From Orobanche coerulescens (taxonomy: Eukaryota > Streptophyta > Magnoliopsida > Lamiales > Orobanchaceae), in assembly GCA_033398695.1 (NCBI GenBank), contig CM065803.1, positions 100,676,001 to 100,740,000 on the forward strand: a stretch of 64,000 nt of DNA. The letters run 5' to 3'. Positions 1 to 10,269 of this stretch are shown piece after piece (position 1 is the first letter of the stretch; each line of letters opens with the position of its first letter). The translations under genes were made by a program, and so were the position numbers. The notes under the pieces were generated by a model. It saw nothing but the letters and a program-made list of their open reading frames with translations, made no database searches and was not told the origin of the DNA.

Positions 1-1770
1 CGGTCTTCTGGAGTAATTTCGTAAGCGGCCGAGCGAGTTTCGAGAACCCCTCGACAAACCGACGGTAATACCCAGCAAGGCCTAAAAAGCTACGAACTTC
101 CTTAACATTTTTAGGCGGTGCCCAATCTAGCACTGCCTCTATCTTCTGCGGGTCTACACGAACTCCTTCGGCCGAAATCACATGGCCGAGAAACATAACT
201 TCTTCCAACCAAAACTCACATTTCGAGAATTTCGCATAGAGATGCTCAGTTCTCAAAATGTCTAATATCAAACGCAAGTGTCGGGCATGTTCCTCCTTAT
301 CTCGAGAATAGATCAAGATGTCGTCAATAAAGATGACCACACACCTCTCGAGGTACTCGATGAATATTTTATTCATTAACTGCATAAAAACTGCCGGCGC
401 ATTAGTCAACCCAAAAGGCATAACTACAAATTCATAATGTCCATATCTCGTCCGAAACGCCGTCTTCGGAACGTCGGACTCCCTAACCCTGAGTTGATAA
501 TACCCGGATCTTAAATCAATCTTCGAGAAAACCGCAGCTCCTTGCAATTGATCAAATAAATCGTCTATACGAGGTAGAGGGTACTTGTTCTTGATGGTTA
601 CTTTGTTCAGCTCGCGGTAGTCGATGCACAAACGTAGTGAACCATCCTTCTTTCTCACGAAAAGAACAGGCGCGCCCCAAGGCGAAGCGCTCGGTCTGAT
701 GTACCCTTTTTCCAGAAGTTCTCCCAATTGATTCTTCAATTCTTGCATCTCGGAAGGTGCCATCCGGTAAGGTGCTTTAGAAATCGGAGCCGCATCTGGC
801 TCCAAGTCCACAGTAAATTCTATCTCTCGATCTGGCGGTAATCCCGGGAGGTCATTCGGAAAAACATCGGGGTACTCACTAACAACCGGAATCGAAGATA
901 AATCGATTTCATTTCCTTCCGTTTTCAAGGCATAACACCAATAGCCCGCACAACCTTTATTCAAAAGTTTTACGGCCTTCATGGCACTGATAAGTAACTT
1001 GGATTGGCCTGACTTACGCCCCAAAAATGAGTACTCAGATCCGTCTTTAGTCATCATGGTGATAACCTTGGTACGGTAGTTCATAATCGCTTGATGACTA
1101 TCAAGCCAATCCTCGCCGAGGATCACGTCCTCGCCTTCCATATCAATTACAATCAAATTCGATAACCAATCCACACCGGATATAGTCACCGGAAAATCTC
1201 TAATCTCCCGGTTCCCCACAATTCTATCCCCGCTAGGCAGTCTCACGATGAAGGGATCGCAAGCAGTCAGACAAGTTATATTCAAACGACGTACACACTC
1301 CAAAGAAATAAAAGAATGTGTAGCACCCGAATCAAAAAGTACACGGACTGGATGAGATAGGATATGAATGGTACCTGAAGCCACCGCCGCGTCGGGTTCG
1401 TCTGCGCGACGCATCTCATAAACTCGCGGTTGCACCGAACCGACACTAGAGTTTCCCCCTCCGGCATTCTGACCCCGTCCCCGGCCCCTGCCGAAATTCT
1501 GCTGAGGTTGACCAGCTGGGGCAGAAGCCCGAGTGTCCAAAGTCTGATTCGGCTCGTAACAATAAGCCGCTCTATGTCCCATCTGTCCGCACGTGTGACA
1601 CTTCAATGGAGGAAAGTGGCATTCCAAATTAATGTGGCCTGAACGGCCACAATTATAGCAAGTCACCGCGCGATTAGTGGTACCCGAAGTAGGACGGTAA
1701 CCCCTCTTTCCTTTATTAGAACGTGACGGCTGTCCGGTACGCTTAGTCGCTTGTGACTTCGAAAGTTGCC
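1..1770 (-). CDS. Element A pol (knuckles, protease, reverse transcriptase), partial
   Basis: A long minus-strand frame runs off the left edge. Codons checked at 1660, 1333, 658 and 340 are all in the same phase. From the N-terminal side it encodes two CCHC zinc knuckles (about 1660-1560: [14 protein letters not shown] and [14 protein letters not shown]), the aspartic protease motif [11 protein letters not shown] (about 1342-1310), the RT region with [18 protein letters not shown] (about 655-600), and the catalytic FIDDIL motif (about 335-318). No stop was met at the points checked, so this RT may be intact. It is separated from the gag start by a frame change near 1760-1857. Function: protease cleaves the polyprotein and RT copies element RNA inside virus-like particles. 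The lineage call is inference. Confidence 0.9.
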
Positions 1771-1854
1771 ACTCTTAGAGTTAGAAAAATTCCCGCTACT
1801 TTCGCTTCTTCGATTCTTCCACGGTATCATTGTCGGGGCTCAACATATCATGGG

Positions 1855-2607
1855 CTAAAGCTCGTCCCGATACTCTTTCAAAGGTGGTACAAGCAAATCC
1901 GCCATGTACCGTAAGTCCAGCTTCATCCGCATATCAAAATAACGGATCTTATCACGTTCGTTACGCACTTGATCCTTCACGTGGATCAATTGTTGGTTGT
2001 ACTCCACGATCGCTTGCGAAACGGGAATATCTTGTGGTTTAGCCTCGAAGAAGGCTCGGATTCGGCTCTCTCGTACCGGCCAAGGACAAAACTCGGCCTC
2101 CAAGAACTCCTTAAATTCATCCCACGAGGCAATACGATCCTGTGGCTTGATGACTTTCCACCAAGTAGCGGCCTCCTTAGTGAGGAAATACTGAGCAATC
2201 GGTACTTTCCTCACCTCGGGGCAATCAACTGCCTCGAAAATCTTCTCCAATTCTGCTAGCCAATCCTCCCAGCCTAACGGGTCTGTGGCACCGCCAAACT
2301 GTGGAGGGTGCATATGGATTACATTCTGAAGCAAGGCATCCGTGTTTGGGTTCGTGTTATTCGTCTGAACAGTTTGGGCCAAAATAGTCATTTGAGTAGC
2401 CAATTGTTGAAGTGCATTCGCCACTCCAACATCCGCGTTGTTCCCCTGACCGCCTGACTGGTCGTGCTGACTCTCGGTGTCGGGATGCACCGAGTTCGAC
2501 AAACTGGGGTTGGTCGATCCCGCAGCTGAACTGATGGAAACGGCCGCGCCACGACCTCTTCCTCGTCCACGACCACGACCACGGCCACGGCCCCTACCAG
2601 CTGACAT
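1855..2607 (-). CDS. Element A Gag N-terminal part, frameshifted
   Basis: Start chosen at 2607 (MSAGRGRG), because the 12 upstream codons are leader sequence. The protein opens with about eight Gly-Arg repeats, then a linker. It then has a retrotransposon gag core with HPPQFGGATDPLGWEDWL and the EAATWW motif typical of plant Ty3 capsids. It stops at 1855 within EYRDEL, where relatives read on. The knuckles resume in another frame by about 1740, so at least one frameshift separates capsid from nucleocapsid-protease. Gag forms the cytoplasmic particle that packages element RNA. Confidence 0.88.
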   Translation of the reverse strand: MSAGRGRGRGRGRGRGRGRGAAVSISSAAGSTNPSLSNSVHPDTESQHDQSGGQGNNADVGVANALQQLATQMTILAQTVQTNNTNPNTDALLQNVIHMHPPQFGGATDPLGWEDWLAELEKIFEAVDCPEVRKVPIAQYFLTKEAATWWKVIKPQDRIASWDEFKEFLEAEFCPWPVRESRIRAFFEAKPQDIPVSQAIVEYNQQLIHVKDQVRNERDKIRYFDMRMKLDLRYMADLLVPPLKEYRDEL

Positions 2608-2836
2608 ACTGAAAAACACACAAGTCACGTAAGTACAATTCAATCACGCGTCATCAAAGTGTCCGATTCTCAAGAATACCGATAAAAAGGAAACAAAACG
2701 AATAAGGAAACACCAGAAGAGTGAGAGGTCTTACAAGTACCGGTCGCACTGTGATGATGGCAGAGTAGTGATACTGCGGACAATTAACGACTCGATCGAC
2801 CCAAAAGACCGACAGCCTAGGTATCCATAGACCTAA

Positions 2837-2848
2837 GCTCTGATACCA
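2837..2848 (-). other. Primer binding site of element A (tRNA-iMet type)
   Basis: Minus strand TGGTATCAGAGC, the standard plant initiator-Met PBS, begins five bases inside the LTR end. Confidence 0.93.
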
Positions 2849-3420
2849 TATTCTGTAACACCCCCAAGTTATTCAGGGTATATTACAGCGCCGTGAGCCC
2901 CACCGTGGGACCCACAATGCTAAACATATGCGGAACTATGAAACTTGACCGAGAAGGTCTACATACAATGGAAAGAAAGACAGTACAAATGGTATTCAAA
3001 AACCATAACCAATGAAACCATATACATCACTACACAAATCAATACCTCGGCAACACAGGCCGGAACATCAAAGAAACTGAAATACAATACTCGAGTATTT
3101 AAAATCCATTCCAGTACAACAACGCTGAATGGAGGAAACCAAAAGAGATAACCGGAGACAAGACACAGTATCACACTTGCTCATCATTTTCATGCCGACC
3201 CGATACCTGCCTGTCCGATCTCCTGGAACCTGAAATACATAAAAAGTATTTCCCCCATAAAGGGGTTAGCCGTCGAATAGCTAGTGCAAGTATATCAAGT
3301 ATGAAATACAATACTCCTCGACAATAAAGTAAATGTAACCGTCAATTCATCAATTCAAGACTAGTATTCCGGAATAACTAAATCTCATAGCATCGCAACA
3401 ATACATATATGAATACCGTG

Positions 3421-3553
3421 GAACCGCACCAGAGGCTACGGAACCCTCAGAGGACCCGTCGGTCCGTCCCGGAGTGGTTAATTCATATTATCCATGGAAT
3501 CGCACCAGAGGCTACGAAACCCTCAGAGGACCCGTCGGTCCGTCCCGGAGTGG
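3421..3553 (-). repeat. Two-copy tandem repeat in downstream part of LTR A
   Basis: Two 57-bp copies (3421-3477 and 3497-3553) differ at only a few positions and share the core GGACCCGTCGGTCCGTCCC. Similar GGACC/CCGTCGG-type repeats occur at the same relative position, downstream of the TATA, in LTRs B, C and K. Confidence 0.85.
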
Positions 3554-4166
3554 ATATAAATAAGCATGCCATTAATATTTCATACTTTCAAAGTCGAGAA
3601 CGCACATTCATAAATATATACTTGCCTTTGAGACATCGACAATTCGAACGGAAAAAGGTATGAGTTCGGTAGGTCCAAGAATGAGCTTCCGGCACCTAAA
3701 CGATTCGCAAGGAATATGATAATCAATTATCCATATTCAAATTACACGAAGAAACCCCGGAAACCCGTCTACGATCCATAAGGATATACGGATAATCAAC
3801 TAGAGGTTGGAAAAACGTCCAAAATCTCACAAGTCCGAAAACGGCACAATCCAAACCATAAAACCGTAGGAAAAGCATGCATACGGTATATATACATCAT
3901 AATCTCGAAGTTCTCAAGCTTCAAAACGGGTAAATCGGACGAATCTACGAAAAAACCCAAAATTCCCAAAAGGTAGGGTTCTAAGGATTTTTACCTTGAT
4001 TCGGACGCTAGGAGGAATTAGATGTTGAGAAATCCTTGTTCTCCAACCAAATATATTGTTGTTAGAAGGAAGATCGCTTCCAAACGCCTAAGATCGCCTC
4101 TCCCGAGTGATTCCCGTCGAAAAGGAGTGAAGTAGGTGAGAAATGACGAAATGGAAGTCAACTGTC

Positions 4167-4176
4167 ATATTTATAT
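4167..4176 (-). promoter_or_regulatory. TATA box of LTR A
   Basis: Minus strand GATATAAATATG, 10-11 bp downstream of the last 12-bp palindrome. Inferred Pol II promoter of element A. Confidence 0.75.
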
Positions 4177-4186
4177 CTGCCCAGTC

Positions 4187-4767
4187 TAGCGCACGCTACG
4201 CCTCCTTCATTAGCGTGCGCTAGCGAAGTTACCGGGTAGTCCAGTGGCTTCTTCCATAAGATGTTAGCGCGCGCTACGAAACATCCTTTGCGTGCGCTAA
4301 CTGCTGCCCTGCCAAAATCTCAGCTTACTGCCTGGGTCCGCTAGCGTGCGTTAATACTAAGCACTAGCGTGCGTTACACCACACATATAGCGTGCGCTAG
4401 CCGTTGCCTAGCGTGCGCTACCTGCTAGTCCAGAAAGTCTGGAACTCCACTGCTTCTACTGACCAAAACATTAGCGTGCGCTACCATTATGCCTTAGCGT
4501 GCGCTACGTAATAGTCCAGAAACCTGACAAACTCACTGCCCCTGCCGACCCGGCCATTAGCGTGCGCTACGGACGGATGTTAGCGTGCGCTACTATCCAT
4601 GGATAGCGCGCGCTAACAAACTCCTAGCGTGCGTTAATCCGCCACCCGCAGAGCACCGGCAATCCGGGTTCGACTGACTGATCCTCTTAGCGCGCGCTAC
4701 GGCTCAGAGCTAGCGTGCGCTAATCAAGCAGAATTAGCGTGTGTTAGCCTAGGCCTAGCGTGCGCTA
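4187..4767 (-). promoter_or_regulatory. Array of 18 palindromes TAGCGYRCGCTA in LTR A
   Basis: Copies of TAGCGTGCGCTA or close variants start at 4187, 4211, 4265, 4288, 4342, 4365, 4388, 4409, 4472, 4495, 4558, 4581, 4604, 4625, 4688, 4711, 4735 and 4756. Spacing within groups is 21-24 bp and between groups 54 or 63 bp. Read in the transcription direction the groups are 4-4-2-4-2-2, and the array ends just before the TATA box. Fragment F (44224-44653) shows the same 4-4-2-4 grouping. No function is established; a regularly phased protein-binding array is inferred. Confidence 0.9.
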
Positions 4768-4931
4768 TATCTCTGGCACAGAACATTTCCGCAAAGTCTA
4801 AACGACATGATCAAGAACCAAACGAGATACGAAACTCAATAACAATATCAACAACATCTCCAAGCATTTACAGAGCGACAAAATAAGGAGGACGACAGAG
4901 TCAAACAGTCAATAAAAGTACGGGTATTACA

Positions 4932-5264
4932 TAGTGTTCGACAGGCACTCTCCATGTCGAAGAACACGTCATACAAGTCTTCACATAAACTTAACGCCCA
5001 ATCAAGTTTCATAGAATTGCGAACGATTAAGTATTTGAGCTATAACCTTTCCAGTGCCGACCCCCTTATCCAATAAAGAGTGGAACGTTTTGCTCTCAAA
5101 TACACGGACTAGTTTCTATTTGTTTATTTACGAGTTAGGAATGCCAGTAACTACCAGTAAATAAAGAAACATTCATTTGCCTTATATAAATGGTTTACAT
5201 AATTACAAGTACAATGCCCTCACTCAACAACCTCTGAGTGGCATTCGAGGGCATACTCCTAACA
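4932..5264 (-). repeat. Copia LTR fragment (J family)
   Basis: Nearly identical to 38500-38833, the 5' end of the LTR of element J (minus start TGTTAGGAGTATGCCC). It is cut at 4932 by element A; the remainder should lie beyond the left edge, past the 3' LTR of A. Confidence 0.9.
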
Positions 5265-5561
5265 TTATCGTGGTTGTGGAGCATTATTGTTGATCTACTT
5301 TATAATGATCGTATTTAAGAATCTTGAGATTTGGGTCATTTGATGTATTTTCTTTCTTTGTGTTGTACCCGAGATTTCGTGATAATCTGTGTAATTGTTC
5401 ATTGTGATTCGAGACGTCAAGTCATGAGAACTTGGGCGTCCGATGCCGATGAGAAGTGAGTTTTCGGTTCTTGTGTATCTCATTGATTTTTCCTGACGGG
5501 ATATTGCTTCTCCCTACTTTTTTTAAGTTTCGGGATGAAACTTCTTTTAAGGAGGGTAGTA
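5265..5561 (+). other. Degenerate 3' internal tail of Ty3 element G
   Basis: No intact protein is seen. It ends in a stretch resembling the one before the 3' LTR of element B (ttaagtttcggg...gaaacttctttt) and a polypurine tract aaggagggtag at 5549-5559, directly before the LTR. This marks it as the end of the internal region of a plus-strand Ty3 element. Confidence 0.7.
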
Positions 5562-6057
5562 TGTAATATCCGCAATTTCGATTTTCCGGTAATTTTCTTT
5601 TTTTTGGCAGAAATCCATCTTAGTGACTCTGTTGTGACCGTTTAGTCATTCCGAGAATATTTAATTCTGCACTTTTTGTCATCCGAGTTCGTTTCGGTAT
5701 CATTTTGTTGAGTTCCGTGTTCTTAGACGACTTTTACGCACTTGAGTTTGATTCTTGCGAATCTCGTCCGAAACTGTTGTTTCGAGTTTCTCATAAGTTC
5801 ATTTAATATTATTATTCATGTTGCGAGCTTTGGCTTGGTGTTTCGATCGTGTATCATTTATTTCGGACGTTTTGGGCCATTTTTGTAATTTCCCAAAGTT
5901 TGGGGCAATTACTTTCCTTTGTCGAATTTTAAGCCTTCGGGTGGTCAGAATCGTGTGTTCTCTTAGCGCTTGGATTCGTCTTTGCGAGTACTTCATAACC
6001 GTATTTTCGATTCATATTCAGGTTCGGGATTTGGGGTCGTTCGGACCGTCGGAGTGG

Positions 6058-6316
6058 CCACGGCCGAGCCACGGCCGCACTTTGTGGACCAGGTACTGGC
6101 CTGGCCGAGTTATGGCCGTAAGGTGCCAGTTACGGCCGTAAGTGATCGGCAGGCATGGCCTGACGAATGCCGATTACGGCCGTAAGGGCCGAGAGTTACG
6201 GCCGTACGGGTGCGAGGCAGCTTCCGGACGAATGCCGGTTACGGCCGTAAGGACCTGCCGGGTACGGTCGTAAGGGCCGAGTTACGGCCGTAAGGCCCTG
6301 CCGGTTACGTCCGTAA
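6058..6316 (+). promoter_or_regulatory. Array of TTACGGCCGTAA palindromes in LTR G
   Basis: Good copies start at 6110, 6130, 6174, 6196, 6239, 6262, 6282 and 6305, with degenerate CCACGGCCG copies at about 6058 and 6069. Spacings are 20, 44, 22, 43, 23, 20 and 23 bp. The proximal 23-20-23 group resembles the 23-18-23 group of other LTRs, but the word differs. Confidence 0.88.
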
Positions 6317-6327
6317 CCCTTTCGGCC

Positions 6328-6335
6328 ATATATAG
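6328..6335 (+). promoter_or_regulatory. TATA box of LTR G
   Basis: CATATATAGG lies about 12 bp downstream of the last palindrome of the array, the same distance as in LTRs A, B, C and K. Confidence 0.7.
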
Positions 6336-7261
6336 GCTGTGACCGACCAGACCTCATTTTTACCTCATTTCTTCACCCGGGTGGCGGCTGGCGACGGGAA
6401 AAATCGGGGAGTGGAGTTTTTGGTCAATTCCACTCGATTTCTAAGTGTTTTTGAGGATTCTTGTCGATTATATCAATATCAAATCCTTGTTCTTCGTCGG
6501 ATCGAGGTAATTTCTTGAAATCTCTTAGAATTTGATTTTCGGGATTTCTTCTTGATTTTCGTTGTTCGTCCGAATTTGATGAATCGGTTGGTGCTAGTGA
6601 ACATTATTAATCGTGTTCTATGGATTGTATATCCATATCTTCGATTCGTTCAACCCGATTGATGATTCTTAGGTTCTTGAGGAACTTTGAACATTTAGTG
6701 TTCGATTAAATGCCTCAAAGAGTTTCTTTCAGTCGTTGTGTTGATTTCGATTGATATTGTGTTATTGAATGAATTGTATTTCATTCAAGGTTGTTCGAGT
6801 ACTTGTGTTTATCGGAGGACGTCGTTCGTTGTTCGTGGAAGGATTTCATCGCCTTCGGTTGAGGCAAGTTTTATACTTGTACTAGTCAATGAGATTAATG
6901 CTATCATATATGTGTATGAATGTGTTGTATCATTCCGAGACTTAGTATCTACATGAGTTCATTGATATTAAGGGATCGTTCGATACGATACTCTTCGGCA
7001 ATTATGCCGAATGTTTTTTTTATTGTTCATTAATGGCCGGTTCAAGGCATTGAGGTACTCGTTGTTAATGTTATTGTCGATAGCCGGTTCGCGGTATCGA
7101 TGTATCGATTGTTGTTGTTAATATTGATGTCGATCTAGGACATTATTGTAATCATTGTTATTAATGTTGGTGTCCTGTCATTCATGTTGTATTGGCCGAT
7201 TGAAGGCATTGTCGTATTCGTTCTCATCTTCGTCTTCGGTAGCCGATTAAAGGTGCCGAGG

Positions 7262-7590
7262 CATTCATTGTATCATTGTTATCGATTGGCCATTCTAAGG
7301 CAATCGAGGATTTCAATCATTCAGTGTATCTTTGTTATCGATTGGACATTCTAAGGCAATGGAGGTACTCAATCATTCATTGTATCATTGTTATCGATTG
7401 GCCGTTCTAAGGCAATCGAGGTGCTCAATTATTCATTGTATCATTGTTATCGATTGGCCGTTCTAAGGCAATCGAGGTACTCAATCATTCGTTGTATCAT
7501 TGTTATCGATTGGCCGTTCTAAGGAAATCGAGTTATGAAATCATCCGCTGCATCATTGTTATCGGTTGGCCATTCTAAGGCAATCGAGGT
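7262..7590 (+). repeat. ~61-bp tandem repeats in LTR G
   Basis: About five units, each with tatcattgttatcgattgg and a ttctaaggcaatcgagg segment, differ at a few bases each. They lie well downstream of the TATA, in transcribed LTR sequence. No ORF is seen. Confidence 0.8.
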
Positions 7591-7756
7591 ATTGAATTGG
7601 GACTGTCGAGGATAGTTCCCATCCGTGAGTTACTGTCATCGTGTTGGCCGACTCAAGGCAGCACACTATCATTTCTGTGAATTTGGTAATCTTTGAATCG
7701 TTGCCGTTTGTGGTTAATTGTGTTTTGGAGGCTAGTCTTGGCTAGTGCTCGTTGGG

Positions 7757-8065
7757 TAAGCTTGGGGCTTAAACCTTTGCGGTTGGTTTCCCAACACCTA
7801 CAGCTCAGTAGGTCACGGTCATGGTTATGATCTCATTATGGGTAAGTCTGGGGCTTGAACCTTCGCGGTTGGTTTCCCAACACCTACAACTCAGTAGGTC
7901 ACTGTCATGTTTATGATCTCATTATAGGTAAGTCTGGGGCTTGAACCTTCGCAGTTGTTTCCCAGCACCTGCAATTCAGCAGGTTACGGTCACTGGCTGA
8001 TTTCATTATGGGTAAGATAGAACCTTCGCGGTTTGTTTCCCAACATAGGTCACGACCATTGGATG
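7757..8065 (+). repeat. ~80-bp tandem repeats in LTR G
   Basis: Three to four units carry gggtaagtctggggcttgaa followed by ccttcgcggttggtttccca and a cagtaggtcacggtcat segment; the last is shortened. Confidence 0.8.
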
Positions 8066-8885
8066 GTCTCATTGTGATACGGCTTCGTGCCGTGGCTTCG
8101 GCCCTCATCGATACAGCTTCGGGCTGTTTTGGCTTCAGGTGATTGTGGTATTTGACAGCTTCGGCTGAGTGGATTTCAGGCCTTTGTGATGTCTTGATAA
8201 TTTCATTGGAGCTTTCGGGCATTATGATTCATAATTAATTCAGTTCTGGTTTGGTACATATTCGTTTAACTCATTGTAGTGTTCTATAATTATGATTCGC
8301 CGCTGGGCATTTATATTCTAACCTGTTGAACAGGTATTAATAGTATGTCGTGGGCATAGTGTTTCACGAATGCTCGGTTCTTACTTTGGTTTGTGAGCAT
8401 CTGGTATTATTATTATCATTGTACCGTTTCATTATGCCTTTAGATGCATATCATGTTATACATATATTTGATGTTCATTATCTGGATGACTAACCCCTTG
8501 GGGGCGGAATATGTTTTCATGTTTTAGGTGCTTGCGAGGAGAGAGTTGAGACACAGGGGCATGACGATGGTGACGAGGCATCCGAGCGATACTAGTCCGA
8601 GTTGTTCATGTTTGTAAGTGAGTTGGAGTGTTCTCCAGTTTGTCAGTCATTGTCATTATGTATTACCCGAGCAGATGCTCGTGGATGTTGTTGTTTTTTT
8701 TTGGCCATGTAAGCCCATCGTTGTCGTTGAAATTCCTTATTGGAATATTTTGTCGGATATCATAGTAGGGACTGTGATCTCCTTGTTGGTTAATTTTAAT
8801 GTATTTCAGTCGTATTCGCCTGGTGGATCTCCGGGTGTGGGGTCCACGGAACTTGAATAACCCAATGGGATTTGGGGGTGTTACA

Positions 8886-9094
8886 GGACCAATAGAAGAC
8901 GTGATTGTAACGGTTATCCCTCGACCGATAGAAGAGTGGTGCTGAGGTTTTTCTTCTACCTATTGAAAAAGGTACCGAGAGAGGATGTTGGCTCGATTAT
9001 AGCCGAACCTCTATAAATCGTTGTGTCGTTTAATTTCCGCACTTTATATTTCGCGCTTCTGCACAACGGCGCATATCCCGATCTTGCACCAAAA
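8886..9094 (+). repeat. Truncated 5' LTR of element I
   Basis: Matches the last ~210 bp of the 3' LTR (from gaccaatagaagacgtgatt). The terminal CCAACA reads CCAAAA here. The upstream part is lost where LTR G abuts. Confidence 0.88.
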
Positions 9095-9096
9095 AT

Positions 9097-9108
9097 TGGT
9101 ATCGGAGC
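9097..9108 (+). other. PBS of element I (tRNA-iMet type)
   Basis: TGGTATCGGAGC, two bases after the LTR end. Confidence 0.88.
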
Positions 9109-9222
9109 AGTACCTCCAATACACGGCTTAACATCCTAGGAGTCGATCCAAATGGCGTTTTAATTTGCTCCAGTCGAAGGCCTTGCCCTTAACCGACCAC
9201 CATTTTTGATGGCGTAAATTTC

Positions 9223-10269
9223 ATGACGTGGAAGAAAAAGATGTCGATCTTCATTCGTGCCTATGATATAGAAATTTGGAAGATCATTTGTCTTGGCCCG
9301 AAAGTTCCAATCAAATCCGATGGATCTCTTAAAAGTTTCAAAGAATATAATGACGAGGATTGGAAGAACGACCATCTAAATTGTAAGGCTACTCAACTCT
9401 TATATTGTGCCTTAAATCCGGAAGAGGTCAATCGTATCTCATCGTGTGAAAGTGCTAAAGAGATATGGAAAATTCTTGAAATCACACACGAAGGGACAAC
9501 TCAAGTCAAGGAGATGAAGATTAATATGCTTCTCCATGACTACGAGTTATTCATGATGAAGGGTGACGAGTCCATTACCAACATACTCGACCGATTTTCG
9601 GTCATCACAAATGGACTTGCTTCGTTCGGAAAACCATTATCTAGTAGTGAAAAAGTCAAGAAAATTTTACGATCACTACCTAACAAATGGGACGGCACCG
9701 TGACTGCGATCATGGAATCTAAAGATCTCAATACGCTTGATTTTAGTGCCCTCGTCAGTTCGCTAATTAATTATGAGATAGTGTTAAAATCACGAAGTGT
9801 CAAGCCAAAGCCAAAGGAACGATCAATAGCCTTAAAGGCTAAGATGTCTAAGAATGAAGTAATCCCGGTTGAAGAAAGCGACGAAGAATCAGCATATTAT
9901 GCCAAAAATATTAATAAGTTTCAAACCTTATTAAACCGGATAAAGAAGGACACCCAGGCGAGCGAATCTAAGAAATTCGACAACTCTTGTCGATTATGTG
10001 ATAAACTAGGCCACTTTGCTAAGAACTGCCGAGATAAACCCAAGAAGAAGGTCCTCGTTGCAATATGGAGCGATGAAGACGACGATGATGATTTTATCAA
10101 TCAAAATAATCTCGCTCTCATGGCCCGGAGTTCATTCGACGATAGCGACGTCGAAAGCCAAGTAAGTAATTCTTACGACGAACTTTTTGAAGCATTTGAA
10201 TTATTGCATACCGACTATCAAAATGCTTTATCCGAAATTAAATCCCTTAATTTAAAAATAAATTATTAG
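9223..10269 (+). CDS. Element I copia-type Gag (UBN2 family)
   Basis: A 348-residue reading frame. It begins in the capsid N-terminus (MTWKKKMSIFIRAYDIEIWK), runs through a helical UBN2-type capsid (about residues 50-190), an acidic linker, and a CCHC knuckle CRLCDKLGHFAKNC (about residues 257-270), and ends in an acidic tail. The first codon here is not the native start. The upstream sequence encodes the conserved RPPxFDG segment in a different phase, because a T run near 9203-9210 is one base shorter than in I'. Gag of I is thus frameshifted at its N-terminus. A second knuckle (10527-10568) follows beyond stop codons that I' shares in part. Confidence 0.87.
   Translation: MTWKKKMSIFIRAYDIEIWKIICLGPKVPIKSDGSLKSFKEYNDEDWKNDHLNCKATQLLYCALNPEEVNRISSCESAKEIWKILEITHEGTTQVKEMKINMLLHDYELFMMKGDESITNILDRFSVITNGLASFGKPLSSSEKVKKILRSLPNKWDGTVTAIMESKDLNTLDFSALVSSLINYEIVLKSRSVKPKPKERSIALKAKMSKNEVIPVEESDEESAYYAKNINKFQTLLNRIKKDTQASESKKFDNSCRLCDKLGHFAKNCRDKPKKKVLVAIWSDEDDDDDFINQNNLALMARSSFDDSDVESQVSNSYDELFEAFELLHTDYQNALSEIKSLNLKINY

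Larger units (their letters stand above)
1..4931 (-). mobile_element. Element A: Ty3/gypsy LTR retrotransposon, cut by left edge
   Basis: On the minus strand this holds, in order, a 5' LTR (2854-4931), a PBS, gag and the protease-RT part of pol. The rest of pol and the 3' LTR lie beyond position 1. The protein order (GRGRG-rich gag, CCHC knuckles, DSG protease, FIDDIL reverse transcriptase) is that of plant Ty3/gypsy elements, probably the Tekay/Del chromovirus lineage. The right flank (tagtg, 4932-4936) lies in a copia LTR fragment, so a second tagtg is predicted beyond the left edge. Confidence 0.93.
2854..4931 (-). repeat. 5' LTR of element A
   Basis: On the minus strand it starts TGTAATACCC at 4931 and ends GGGTGTTACA at 2854, about 2.08 kb, with TG...CA termini next to the PBS. 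It holds a palindrome array (4187-4767), a TATA box (4167-4176) and a duplicated segment in its downstream part (3421-3553). Confidence 0.92.
5562..8885 (+). repeat. 3' LTR of Ty3 element G
   Basis: Starts TGTAATATCCGC and ends GGGGGTGTTACA, about 3.3 kb, preceded by a polypurine tract. The first ~470 bp are clearly homologous to solo LTR E (18313-18795). Homology stops exactly where the palindrome array begins. It is followed by a piece of copia LTR I, so G appears inserted in that LTR. Confidence 0.88.

Noticed and set aside
4187..4767. Regular short repeats resembling a CRISPR array
   Set aside because: Repeats are 12-bp palindromes with 9-12 bp spacers, lie in LTR promoters of a plant genome, and have no cas genes.
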